DNA of 53,507 bases, taken from positions 12,714 to 66,220 of the forward strand of contig DIQZ01000049.1 in the NCBI GenBank assembly GCA_002424305.1, in the 5' to 3' direction. This DNA is from Firmicutes bacterium UBA5449 (lineage in GTDB: Bacteria; Bacillota; SHA-98; UBA4971). Shown piece by piece: positions 43,118 through 51,757 of this stretch. The notes beneath the pieces were generated by a model. It worked only from the letters and a program-made list of their open reading frames with translations, did not search any database and had not been told where the DNA came from. How positions within the stretch are numbered: the first letter of the stretch is position 1; the number at the start of each line of letters is the position of its first letter. The position numbers and the translations under genes were made by a program.

Positions 43118-44332
43118 GTGGGAGTTTGTGCGCTTATAGCTGCAGCAGGATCCGGAACGAGAATGAAGATGGGTCAGAACAAGACTCACGTGGTACTCGG
43201 AGATAAACCCGTACTTATCCATACACTTCTTGCTTTTGAAGCCTGTGAAACCGTAGATGAAGTAATTGTTATTGTCGGTGCCAAAGAGGTCAAGTTTACA
43301 CGGGAACTCATTAAGACATGGATTGGCGGCTCTTCCAAAGTGAAAGAAGTCATCGTCGGGGGGGCAACCCGCCAAGAGTCAGTCCTATGTGGACTAAGGC
43401 ATCTTGGGACAGGATGTGAAATCGTTGTAATTCATGACGCTGCAAGACCTTTTGTTCGTACATCTACCATCCGAATGGCGATAGAGGCTGCGCGCAAGTA
43501 TGGAGCTGCAATTGTATCTGTCCCAATGAGAGACACTATTAAGGTAGCCAAAGATGGATATGTTGCCGGGACGCTGGACCGGGACGCAATTCGGGCTGCA
43601 AGAACTCCTCAGGCTTTTTTGCGCGAGTTAATAGAGCCGGCATACATAAATGCAGCCGAAGACGGTTTTGTCGCTACTGACGATTCTATGGTTATAGAGA
43701 GGAAAGGTATTAAAGTCAAGGTGCTTGAGGACAAGTTAGACAATATTAAGATCACATATCGTGAAGATCTGGCTGTTGCCGATGCTTACCTGGAACGTCC
43801 CGGATTTCGGGTAGGGATTGGGTTCGATGTCCACAGGCTTGTCCCTGGAAGACATCTCATACTAGGTGGGGTGAATATCCCATGTGAGCTGGGTCTTGAA
43901 GGGCATTCCGATGCTGACGTTGTGCTTCATGCAATTGCAGACGCGATTCTTGGCGCTTGTGCTCTGGGGGATATTGGCATGTTGTTTCCTGACGATGACC
44001 CGTTGTACGAAGGAATATCCAGCGGGGTTATTCTGTCAAGAGTGCGAGAGCTTATCGAAAGTCAAGGTTACACTGTGGGTAATGTGGATATTGCAGTTCT
44101 TGCAGAGAGGCCTAAGATATCGGAATTTGCCAAAGAGATGAGAAGGAATATCAGTGGCATTCTAAGAATTACTGAAGACCATGTCGGCATTAAAGCAACC
44201 ACAATGGAAGGGCTGGGGTTTATCGGCTCCGGTGATGGGATAGCATGCTTTGCCACATGCAGCCTTATTTCCGGATCCCCGGCATGTGACGCGGGAGGTA
44301 GTGCAGGTGATAGTTGGACGAGTCATGAATGA
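43118..44332 (+). CDS. ispDF: Bifunctional IspD-IspF protein (MEP pathway)
   Basis: 404 aa fusion of two MEP-pathway enzymes. Residues 1 to about 225 are IspD (2-C-methyl-D-erythritol 4-phosphate cytidylyltransferase), with CTP-binding AAAGSGTRM and HDAARPFV. From about 229 on is IspF (MEcDP synthase), with metal ligands in GFDVHRL and the GHSDADVVLHAIADAILGA helix, and the late KATTMEGLGFIG. GTG at 43118 has AGGAGGTG upstream. The last 26 bases overlap the next gene, and residues after CSLIS are not part of IspF. In most Firmicutes these are separate genes. Confidence 0.95.
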   Translation: MGVCALIAAAGSGTRMKMGQNKTHVVLGDKPVLIHTLLAFEACETVDEVIVIVGAKEVKFTRELIKTWIGGSSKVKEVIVGGATRQESVLCGLRHLGTGCEIVVIHDAARPFVRTSTIRMAIEAARKYGAAIVSVPMRDTIKVAKDGYVAGTLDRDAIRAARTPQAFLRELIEPAYINAAEDGFVATDDSMVIERKGIKVKVLEDKLDNIKITYREDLAVADAYLERPGFRVGIGFDVHRLVPGRHLILGGVNIPCELGLEGHSDADVVLHAIADAILGACALGDIGMLFPDDDPLYEGISSGVILSRVRELIESQGYTVGNVDIAVLAERPKISEFAKEMRRNISGILRITEDHVGIKATTMEGLGFIGSGDGIACFATCSLISGSPACDAGGSAGDSWTSHE

Positions 44333-45077
44333 AGACCCTGTTATGGTCGCATCTGATACATCTATAGGAGAACTTCGGAGGGTTCTACTCAACAGCGGTA
44401 ATACTGTAATACTAGTCATTGAGGAAGACCAGGTGGTCGGGGTCATAGGTGACAGAGACCTCCTGAAGCCCGATGATGAATACTTGACTGCTAAGGACAT
44501 TATGAACAGGAAAGTCGTGGAAGTCTCAGCGGATTGTAATATAAGTGAGGCTTGCTCTCTGTTAGTAGACGCTGATTCATCTGGGCTACCTGTTGTAAGT
44601 GATGAAGGGCTTTTGATAGGAGTGGTCTCTGCCAGGGACATAGTAAGTGGGATGGTTGGAGATGAGGCTGTTGCAAGGATTTCAGTGGAAGCAGCATCCA
44701 TTTACCTGGCAATGACTCGTAGCAGGGAGTATGAAAGGTATTGGCTGGACAAGATCCGAAGCTATGGATATAGAGGCGCTATTACACAGGTAGGTGCAAG
44801 CGCAGATCGACTTGCTGCGAAACTACGCGAAAGCATGATAGCAGCCGCTGCTGCTCTTGGTGTGATTTCTGAAGATCCTCGTGATAAGATTGCGGTTTCC
44901 AATGCAGTGAGGGATGCATATATTCAGCTTGCCATGAGCAACCCCGGGCTGGGCGGAGGCTTCAAGATGGCCGTAGTGCGCGGGGAAGGAAGGGTTTCAG
45001 TTGCGATTTTCGGGAGGTTTGGCCATGCGCTCGTGGATGGTCCTGAGCAATTGGCAGTCGGTTATAGTATTATTTAA
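44307..45077 (+). CDS. CBS-pair protein fused to a HutP-like RNA-binding domain
   Basis: 256 aa. Two CBS domains: about 1-55 (GRVMNEDPVMVASDTSIGEL ... GVIGDRDLL) and 60-117 (AKDIMNRKVVEVSADCNI ... GVVSARDIV). After a helical linker, residues 148-256 resemble HutP, an RNA-binding antiterminator: ITQVGASADRLAAKLRESM, then DPRDKIAVSNAVRDAY, KMAVVRGEG, VSVAIFGRFGHALV and GPEQLAVGYSII, in the HutP order. From memory, HutP binds Mg2+ and histidine through His73, His77 and His138; here the aligned positions read Ile195, Asn199 and Gln248. GTG at 44307 has GGGAGGT seven bases upstream and overlaps ispDF. The CBS pair probably senses an adenine nucleotide. Targets unknown. Confidence 0.78.
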   Translation: MIVGRVMNEDPVMVASDTSIGELRRVLLNSGNTVILVIEEDQVVGVIGDRDLLKPDDEYLTAKDIMNRKVVEVSADCNISEACSLLVDADSSGLPVVSDEGLLIGVVSARDIVSGMVGDEAVARISVEAASIYLAMTRSREYERYWLDKIRSYGYRGAITQVGASADRLAAKLRESMIAAAAALGVISEDPRDKIAVSNAVRDAYIQLAMSNPGLGGGFKMAVVRGEGRVSVAIFGRFGHALVDGPEQLAVGYSII

Positions 45078-45172
45078 CCTGTAGAAGTGCGAGAGAGGCT
45101 ATAGTTGAGGTGTGCACCCCTGCCGAATGATTCCGATTATGCTACCTTGATGTTGGTCCTGGGGGGATATGG

Positions 45173-46429
45173 ATGGCAGTATTTGCTGTCACCGGTGGTC
45201 AGCGACTGCGCGGACGAGTCCGACTTGACGGCTCTAAGAATAGTGCCCTTGCCATTCTGGCAGGTTCTGCCCTGGGGCGTGGTAAGACAATTCTTCACAA
45301 CGTTCCTGAGTATACTGATGCACATATCCTCTGTGATATCCTGTCTGAGATTGGGGTCTCCGTACGGTTTATAAGACCCGGGACGTATGAGATTGACGGG
45401 TCTTGCGTAGACCGTTGCCGTCCTTCTTATGAGAAGGTTAGACAACTTAGAGCCTCATTTTATACAGCCGGGTTGCTTCTCGCGCGCCTCGGAGTTGCTG
45501 AGGTGCCTTTCCCGGGAGGGGACGTTATCGGTGCACGGGGGATCAACTTTCATCTCGACGGGTTTAGGGCACTTGGTGCTGATGCAGTCGTGGAACACGG
45601 GTATGTGAAACTGAGGGCAGGAAGGTTACGGGGGGCCAGTTTTTACGTAGGCAAGGCAAGTCACGGAACTACGGTTAACATGATGCTGGCAGCCTCTCTT
45701 GCAGAGGGAACGACAATCTTGGAAAATGCAGCCAGAGATCCGGAAATAGTTGATTTGGCTATTCTCTTGAATTCAATGGGAGCGCGAATCCGCGGAGCAG
45801 GCACCGGCACAATAAAGATTGAAGGTGTAGACAAGCTATACGGAGCGACACATGAGATAATTCCTGATAGATTGGAAGCAGGGACGCTGGCTATTGCTGC
45901 AGCAATGACCGGAGGCGAAGTTATCATTGACAACGCTGTTCCGGAACACTTGCGAACTGTGCTTATAGATTTACGCGCTGCAGGGGCAGAAGTTGACGAA
46001 TACGAATCTGTTCTCCGCGTGCGAGGGCTTGAGCGGTGCAGAGCAGCAGACATAGAGACCTTAGCATATCCGGGCTTCCCCACAGATCTTCAGCCTCAGT
46101 TTGTTGCAATGATGACTAGAGCAGACGGAGTATCCACCATCGTAGAAACAAGGTTTGAATCCAGATTCGGATATGCGGACGAGCTGAGAAGGATGGGTGC
46201 GGATCTTCAGGTGGATAGGGATACTATCATTGTCAGGGGAGTAGAAAGGCTTACCGGGGCTCCTGTAGAAGCGCCCAGGGACATTCGTGGCGGTGTAGCC
46301 CTTCTGCTCGCAGGCCTCGTTGCTGAGGGAGAGACGGAAATTCACTGCATAGAATATATTGACAGAGGATACCATCGTATTGAAACAAAGTTAGCTTCCC
46401 TTGGTGCTAAAGTCAGAAGAGTTGACTGA
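45173..46429 (+). CDS. murA: UDP-GlcNAc 1-carboxyvinyltransferase, Cys-to-Asp variant
   Basis: 418 aa; first committed step of peptidoglycan precursor synthesis, transferring enolpyruvate from PEP to UDP-GlcNAc. DGSKNSALA carries Lys22, QLRASFYTAGLLLAR the Arg loop and GFPTDLQPQ the catalytic base Asp. In the flexible loop PFPGGDVIGARG the usual cysteine (Cys115 in E. coli) is Asp117, encoded by GAC at 45521. Cys-to-Asp in MurA is known to keep activity and to prevent fosfomycin alkylation, as in mycobacteria and chlamydiae, so intrinsic fosfomycin resistance is predicted. ATG at 45173 has GGGGGGATATGG upstream. The stop overlaps the next frame. Confidence 0.93.
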   Translation: MAVFAVTGGQRLRGRVRLDGSKNSALAILAGSALGRGKTILHNVPEYTDAHILCDILSEIGVSVRFIRPGTYEIDGSCVDRCRPSYEKVRQLRASFYTAGLLLARLGVAEVPFPGGDVIGARGINFHLDGFRALGADAVVEHGYVKLRAGRLRGASFYVGKASHGTTVNMMLAASLAEGTTILENAARDPEIVDLAILLNSMGARIRGAGTGTIKIEGVDKLYGATHEIIPDRLEAGTLAIAAAMTGGEVIIDNAVPEHLRTVLIDLRAAGAEVDEYESVLRVRGLERCRAADIETLAYPGFPTDLQPQFVAMMTRADGVSTIVETRFESRFGYADELRRMGADLQVDRDTIIVRGVERLTGAPVEAPRDIRGGVALLLAGLVAEGETEIHCIEYIDRGYHRIETKLASLGAKVRRVD

Positions 46430-46446
46430 TGAATAGGGGGAAGAAC

Positions 46447-47232
46447 ATGATGATACCTCTGCTTCGGCAAGTTGCGCGAGTCTGTGTTTGGCTTGTTCTG
46501 CTGATTCTAATTACAATTACTCGGACAAGCCCTGTGGAATCAGGTGGTGTACATAGTTACGACATTGTCTGCCGGAATAGACAGGATGCATGGGATGTTC
46601 TGCTGAATGGGCACGTAGTACTTAGAATGCGGTGCCCGAACGGAGGTATATCTCCTGCGGAAAGAGCAGACCTGGTAGTGGCGAGGCTGCGGGATGCGCT
46701 TGAGACAGTGTGCTATGAGGATATTAAGCCTGCCGTGGCCATGGGTTATTTTGCTGTGGTTGTCGGCGATAGACATATCGTAACTGCTGACGCCCGGCAC
46801 GCGAAAGCCAACAATAGTTCATGTTATACATTAGCCTTGAGGTGGGCCAATAACATACGTCTTGCGTTAGGTGGGTCTCCCTTAAGTAATAGTAATGGTC
46901 ACCTCATATCATTTGATGCGGTGCATCCTTATGGAGTATCTGTAGGCGCAGCATCATGGTATGGTGGACGCTGGCACGGACGACTTACCGCAAATGGTGA
47001 AATTTATGATGAAATGAGCCTGACAGCAGCACATCGTACTTTGCCTTTCGGGTCACTTGTCAGGATAACGAACCTGCTATGCGGGAAGCAGGTTGTGGTC
47101 AGAATCAACAATAGGGGTCCGTATATTGCCGGACGAGAGATAGATCTTTCTAAGGCAGCAGCAGAAGCCATAGACCTTATCGGCCCCGGAGTTATGGACG
47201 TGGCTGTTGAAGTCATAGGTAGTGGTGGATAG
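46447..47232 (+). CDS. RlpA-like double-psi beta-barrel protein
   Basis: 261 aa. One N-terminal membrane segment or signal (VCVWLVLLILITITRTS) without a lipobox cysteine. A middle domain (38-140) has a pattern found in cyanobacterial RlpA relatives (AWDVLLNGHVVLRMRCPNGG). The C-terminal RlpA domain (about 165-258) has SWYGGRWHGRLTANGE and TAAHRTLPFG, keeping Glu185 and His196, while the usual Asp of VRINDRGP is Asn222 (RINNRGP). RlpA is a septal lytic transglycosylase, so activity may be altered or lost. ATG at 46447 has AGGGGGAAG upstream; ATG 46429 overlaps the murA stop and is the alternative. It belongs to the murA transcript. Confidence 0.82.
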   Translation: MMIPLLRQVARVCVWLVLLILITITRTSPVESGGVHSYDIVCRNRQDAWDVLLNGHVVLRMRCPNGGISPAERADLVVARLRDALETVCYEDIKPAVAMGYFAVVVGDRHIVTADARHAKANNSSCYTLALRWANNIRLALGGSPLSNSNGHLISFDAVHPYGVSVGAASWYGGRWHGRLTANGEIYDEMSLTAAHRTLPFGSLVRITNLLCGKQVVVRINNRGPYIAGREIDLSKAAAEAIDLIGPGVMDVAVEVIGSGG

Positions 47233-47307
47233 AGAGATCTCTAAGGTGTGTAGTTGCGTGTCGGCTTGCGGATGTAATCATGTGTTTGGCATGTACGTTC
47301 GGAATAG

Positions 47308-47336
47308 AGCCTAGCCAGGGGCTGGGCTTTACTGTT
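47308..47336 (+). terminator. Probable terminator after the RlpA-like gene
   Basis: AGCCTAGCC (47308-47316) pairs with GGCTGGGCT (47320-47328), nine pairs with one wobble and a three-base loop. Only a short T-run (TTTACTGTT) follows. Confidence 0.6.
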
Positions 47337-47433
47337 ATAATAAGCAGGAGTATCGGCAGTGGGTTCGTTTTTGATGTTCATTTAAGATATTGACAGTGAT
47401 CCGGAGATCAACAATTTACATGAAGGTGAAGGA

Positions 47434-48927
47434 ATGACAGAAGAGGTACGGGTCAGGTTCGCGCCGGCTCCCACAGGGCATCTTCATATCGGTAATATTC
47501 GTACATGTTTGTTTAATTGGCTTTTCGCCAGACACTACCACGGGAAAGTGATTCTTCGAATAGAGGATACAGACCTTGCCAGGTCATCTGAGCAGGCATG
47601 TGAGACGATTGTTGATGACCTTCGTTGGATTGGCCTGGATTGGGATGAAGGATACGCTGTAGGTGGTCCATATGGCCCTTACCGGCAGAGCGAAAAGCTT
47701 GATGATTACCGAAGATATGCAAAAACCCTGGTTTCCCAGGGGGATGCCTATTTCTGTTACTGTACTCCCGAAGAGCTTGAGGAGGAACGCAGGGCTTATC
47801 TCGCCAAAGGTAAAATGCCCCGTTATAGCGGGAAGTGTCGAAACTTGAGTGATGACGAAATCGCAAGGTTGTCCATGGAGAGAAAGCCTGTGGTGAGGTT
47901 TCGGGTTCCTGTGGATACAGTAATTGTGGACGATATGATAAAAGGTGAGATCAATTTCGACAGCAGCACTATAGGAGATTTCGTCATCATGCGGTCAGAC
48001 GGAGTCCCTACCTATAACTTTGCCGTAGTTGTGGATGACGCTGAAATGAGAGTGACTCACATAATTAGGGGCGATGAGCACATTTCGAATACCCCCCGTC
48101 AGATAATGATGTATGAGGCCTTAGGGCTCTCGGTTCCAAAGTTCGGTCATGTTGCCATGATTCTCGGTCCTGATAAAGCAAAGCTTAGTAAGAGGCATGG
48201 GGCAACGTCTCTATCCTACTACAGAGAGGCGGGATATTTGCCTGAGGCAATCATAAACTATCTGGCGCTCTTAGGATGGACGCCTGGGGATACTCGCGAG
48301 ATAATGAGTTTGCAGGACGTGATATCTGAGTTTTCCCTTGATCGAGTCAGTAAGAGTCCATCAGTATTTGATCATAAGAAGCTCGACTGGTTCAATTCCC
48401 AGTACATTCGTGTTTGTAACCCTGATAAACTTCTAGATATGGCTCTGCCTTATTTAGACCGGTTTGGAGTTGGAGAGGACTCTCTAACCGAAGCCGGGGA
48501 GCGAGAGCGACTCATGAGAGTCATCTCTTCAGTTAAGGATTCCATCTCGAACCTTTCTGAGATTACTGAGGAAGTCGCATTTTTCTTCGGTGACAGTTTG
48601 GAGATATGTGATGAATCTGCCAAGAAGTGGCTTGAAGGCCCTACTGGGAAACCCGCGCTAACCGGGTTTGTTGAGGTGTTTTCCGGTACTGATACCACAG
48701 AGTTCAACCGGGAAGAGATACGGGTCGGCCTGAAAAAGGTTGTGCGCGACCTTGGGGTCGGCGCACGAAAAGTTCTAATGCCTATACGGGCTGCTCTCAC
48801 AGGACGAACGAAAGGGCCTGAGCTTCATGTTGTCATGGAAATTCTAGGCAGGGAAACATCGATTAACAGGGCAAAGGCTGCGCTGTTAGATACGAGGGGG
48901 TATTTTGGTGACGCTACGAGTCTATAA
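47434..48927 (+). CDS. gltX: Glutamyl-tRNA synthetase
   Basis: 497 aa class I synthetase. RFAPAPTGHLHIGNIRT carries the HIGH-type motif (HIGN) and KLSKRHG the KMSKS-type loop. A Cys-containing stretch FCYCTPEELEEE lies at the usual zinc-knuckle site. Length fits a bacterial GluRS; whether it is discriminating or also charges tRNA-Gln is not clear from sequence. ATG at 47434 has AAGGTGAAGG upstream. Overlaps cysS by 20 bases. cysE, often between gltX and cysS in Firmicutes, is absent. Confidence 0.96.
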   Translation: MTEEVRVRFAPAPTGHLHIGNIRTCLFNWLFARHYHGKVILRIEDTDLARSSEQACETIVDDLRWIGLDWDEGYAVGGPYGPYRQSEKLDDYRRYAKTLVSQGDAYFCYCTPEELEEERRAYLAKGKMPRYSGKCRNLSDDEIARLSMERKPVVRFRVPVDTVIVDDMIKGEINFDSSTIGDFVIMRSDGVPTYNFAVVVDDAEMRVTHIIRGDEHISNTPRQIMMYEALGLSVPKFGHVAMILGPDKAKLSKRHGATSLSYYREAGYLPEAIINYLALLGWTPGDTREIMSLQDVISEFSLDRVSKSPSVFDHKKLDWFNSQYIRVCNPDKLLDMALPYLDRFGVGEDSLTEAGERERLMRVISSVKDSISNLSEITEEVAFFFGDSLEICDESAKKWLEGPTGKPALTGFVEVFSGTDTTEFNREEIRVGLKKVVRDLGVGARKVLMPIRAALTGRTKGPELHVVMEILGRETSINRAKAALLDTRGYFGDATSL

Positions 48928-50362
48928 CACTCTGACAAGAACAAAGGAAGAATTCGTTCCACGAAAACCAGGGCGAATTGATATTTATCAGTGTGGCGTA
49001 ACCCCTTATGATTACACACATATAGGTCATGCGCGCCAGTACGTATTCTGGGACACAGTAAGACGTTATCTGGAATACAGAGGGTGGGAAGTTTTCTGCG
49101 TCCAGAACGTAACTGACGTAGACGACAAGATTATTGCAAAAGCCGGTACGCAAGGAGTGGAGCCTGAGGAAATCACCGAAAAATACCATAGGGATTTCTT
49201 AGATGTCATGGATAAGCTTGGAGTAGAAAGACCTGATGAGATGCCCAAGGTGACTCAGCACATCCCGGAAATCATCAAGCTTATCAAAGGGCTTGTAGAA
49301 AAAGGCTATGCTTACGAATCTGAGGGTGATGTGTTCTTTGATGTGAAGAGTTTCCCCGGTTACGGTAAGCTTTCGGGCAGGTCTTTAGACGACATGATGT
49401 CCGGGGCCCGTATAGAAATAAACACCAAGAAACGCAGTGCAATGGATTTTGCGCTATGGAAATCTGCAAAGCCCGGGGAGCCGTCATGGGACAGTCCGTG
49501 GGGAGCAGGTAGGCCCGGATGGCATATAGAATGCTCAGCGCTGGCTTTGAAGTACTTGGGTAGCGGATTCGATATGCACGGAGGCGGAGACGAACTTGTG
49601 TTTCCGCACCATGAGAATGAAATCGCGCAATCAGAGGCTTACACCGGCGAAGGCCCATTTGCCAGGTATTTTGTACATCACGCGATGTTGAACATAGACG
49701 ATGTGAAAATGTCTAAGTCCCTCGGGAATTTTTTCTCTGTGCGGGATGTCCTTGAGGAATTTGAGTCAGGTGTAATCAGGTATTTCTTTGCTTCACGTCA
49801 CTATAGGAGTCCTGCAAATTATGGAGTAGATGAGCTGGAGGCTGCGAGCAAAGCCTACATGCGTCTCAGATCCACTCTAGATGCAGGGCGCAGGGCACTT
49901 GCTAAGGCGGATAAGGTTGAGCCCAGGGAAGTCATGGCCTCAGGCATCAATCTTGGGTCCGCTGCAGAGGAAGCCGAGAGGAAGTTCATTGAAGGGATGG
50001 ACGACGATTTTAACACAGCAGTGGGAATCGCTTCTCTTCACGATTTGGTTCGCGTAATTAATGACTTTCTGCATGCAACAAGCGGAACAGCCGGACAGAA
50101 CAAGGAAGACTTGGAAGACTTGCATCAAGCAGTGAGTGTCCTGGAAACACTTGGCGGGATTCTGGGCTTGTTTCAAGAGGACGATGAAGCAGTTGAAGAT
50201 ACCGGCTTTGTGGAAGGCCTCGTCAGCTTGCTCATTGAGGTGAGAGACGACTTGCGCATAAAGAAGGAATGGTCCTTGGCCGATAAGATTCGTGACTCGC
50301 TGAAGGATATTGGCATAATACTGGAAGATACTTCAACGGGCACCGTATGGAAGAGAATGTAA
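48908..50362 (+). CDS. cysS: Cysteinyl-tRNA synthetase
   Basis: 484 aa class I synthetase. YQCGVTPYDYTHIGHARQ has the zinc cysteine and HIGH motif, WHIECSALALKYLG and HGGGDELVFPHHENE the further zinc ligands and active-site histidines, and KMSKSLGNFF the KMSKS loop. GTG at 48908 has GAGGGGG about six bases upstream; TTG one codon earlier is the alternative. It overlaps mrnC by one base (TAATG). Confidence 0.97.
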   Translation: MTLRVYNTLTRTKEEFVPRKPGRIDIYQCGVTPYDYTHIGHARQYVFWDTVRRYLEYRGWEVFCVQNVTDVDDKIIAKAGTQGVEPEEITEKYHRDFLDVMDKLGVERPDEMPKVTQHIPEIIKLIKGLVEKGYAYESEGDVFFDVKSFPGYGKLSGRSLDDMMSGARIEINTKKRSAMDFALWKSAKPGEPSWDSPWGAGRPGWHIECSALALKYLGSGFDMHGGGDELVFPHHENEIAQSEAYTGEGPFARYFVHHAMLNIDDVKMSKSLGNFFSVRDVLEEFESGVIRYFFASRHYRSPANYGVDELEAASKAYMRLRSTLDAGRRALAKADKVEPREVMASGINLGSAAEEAERKFIEGMDDDFNTAVGIASLHDLVRVINDFLHATSGTAGQNKEDLEDLHQAVSVLETLGGILGLFQEDDEAVEDTGFVEGLVSLLIEVRDDLRIKKEWSLADKIRDSLKDIGIILEDTSTGTVWKRM

Positions 50363-50778
50363 TGAACCATCTGGATCGTGACAGTGTAGAGATAATTCCT
50401 CCCGGAGTACTTGCGTACATTGGAGATGCAGTGTATGAGCTTTATGTGCGTGAGAACTTGGTTAGGGAGGGGCTGGAAGGTGAACGTTTAGATCTGGACG
50501 AGCTCCATCAGGATGCTATCCTACGCGTTTGTGCTACGGCTCAAGCCCATGCTCTTGCTGATTTGGAGTCTTTATTGCTGTCTGACGAGGCAGATGTGGC
50601 AAGGCGTGCGCGCAATGCGAAGGTGGGACGAGGCCCAAGGAACATGCCTGTTCTTGACTATCGACATTCCACAGGCTTTGAAGCAGTTATCGGCTACCTT
50701 TATCTGCTTGGTAGAACTACAAGGCTCGAGGAGCTCATGTCAAAGGCTCTCAGTTTGATAGATGCAGAGTATCAGTAA
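50362..50778 (+). CDS. mrnC: Mini-ribonuclease 3
   Basis: 138 aa RNase III catalytic domain without a dsRNA-binding domain, used in 23S rRNA 3' end processing. LAYIGDAVYELYVRENL is the conserved RNase III signature helix, and KVGRGPRNMPVLDYRHSTGFEAVIGYLYL holds the second acidic cluster region. ATG at 50362 has GGAAGAG five bases upstream and overlaps the cysS stop; ATG 50347 adds five residues inside cysS. Followed by a 200-base gap with no terminator evident. Confidence 0.93.
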   Translation: MNHLDRDSVEIIPPGVLAYIGDAVYELYVRENLVREGLEGERLDLDELHQDAILRVCATAQAHALADLESLLLSDEADVARRARNAKVGRGPRNMPVLDYRHSTGFEAVIGYLYLLGRTTRLEELMSKALSLIDAEYQ

Positions 50779-50977
50779 CATTTGCAGATGTCGGCGCAAC
50801 TTCCGGTGATGCATGGAAGCATACCGATGCTATCAGGCCTACCCGGCATCATTTAGGATATTCATCAGATCATATCTGCTAACCGGTTCATATAGGCATG
50901 GAGCATTCTTGGTTTTGACGGCTTAGATGAGTATGGTAGGCCTATAGAGCTTCGCCGATACCAGGAGGAGGTACAGT

Positions 50978-51649
50978 ATGAAAGTAAGACTGATAAGCTA
51001 TACGCCGGATCCTGAGATGACTGTTGCAATCGCAGCCAGGCGGTGTTATTCAGCACTTGGATCCGAGGGGGTTGCTGAGGGGTTTTCCCGCGAGGATGCA
51101 AAGAAACTCATTAATACCATATTGAAGGCAGGGCACCTCTCTCCGACTGAGCATGCGTCTTTTACCTTTGCCATTGAGGGAGTGAGCAGGTCATTAAGCC
51201 ATCAACTGGTGCGACACAGAATTGCTTCATATTCCCAGCAATCCCAAAGGTACGTACGGGAGAGCGGTTTTGAATACATAGTGCCTCCCACCATAGCCCG
51301 CAGCCGGGAAGCGTTAGAGCTTTTTGAGAAGCAAATTGAAGAAATCAGGGAAGCATATTCAAAGCTGGTAGAGATAGTGCCTAAGGAAGATGCACGGTAT
51401 ATCTTGCCTAATGCATGTGAGACCAAGCTAGTTATGACTATGAATTGTCGGAGTCTGTACAATTTCTTCGAAAGGCGTCTATGCAACCGGGCTCAATGGG
51501 AGATACGTGGACTTGCTGAAGAGATGCTTGAGTGTGTGCGACAGGCGGCACCGGGTCTTTTCTCATGGGTAGGTAGCACCTGTGAAATGCGTGGATACTG
51601 TCCTGAGGGGAAAATGTCCTGTGGCAAGATTAAGTCTATCACCCAATAG
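50978..51649 (+). CDS. thyX: Flavin-dependent thymidylate synthase
   Basis: 223 aa FAD-dependent enzyme that makes dTMP from dUMP without a separate dihydrofolate reductase step. The ThyX motif RHRxxSxxxxSxRY is at 79-92 (RHRIASYSQQSQRY). Also present are SPTEHASFTFAIEG and NCRSLYNFFERRLCNRAQWEIR. ATG at 50978 has AGGAGGAGG upstream. It lies between mrnC and rlmB, a common place in clostridia. Confidence 0.96.
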   Translation: MKVRLISYTPDPEMTVAIAARRCYSALGSEGVAEGFSREDAKKLINTILKAGHLSPTEHASFTFAIEGVSRSLSHQLVRHRIASYSQQSQRYVRESGFEYIVPPTIARSREALELFEKQIEEIREAYSKLVEIVPKEDARYILPNACETKLVMTMNCRSLYNFFERRLCNRAQWEIRGLAEEMLECVRQAAPGLFSWVGSTCEMRGYCPEGKMSCGKIKSITQ

Positions 51650-51681
51650 CGCATTACCCCATAGTGCACCCTGGTCTGAAT

Positions 51682-51725
51682 TTTACATGCAGGCCGGCTA
51701 AAGCTCCGGCGCCCTCCTATGTAAA
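51682..51725 (+). repeat. Nested inverted repeat before rlmB
   Basis: TTTACAT (51682-51688) pairs with ATGTAAA (51719-51725), and GCCGG inside pairs with CCGGC. It lies about 30 bases before the rlmB start, close to the ribosome site. Possible leader structure. Confidence 0.35.
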
Positions 51726-51757
51726 CATCTGTAGATAGTCGCGGAGGCGATTTTGTT

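Noticed and set aside
45173..46429. EPSP synthase (AroA) instead of MurA
   Set aside because: The KNSALA start, the PGGDVIGARG loop and the TDLQPQ motif are those of MurA; AroA has different phosphate-binding motifs.
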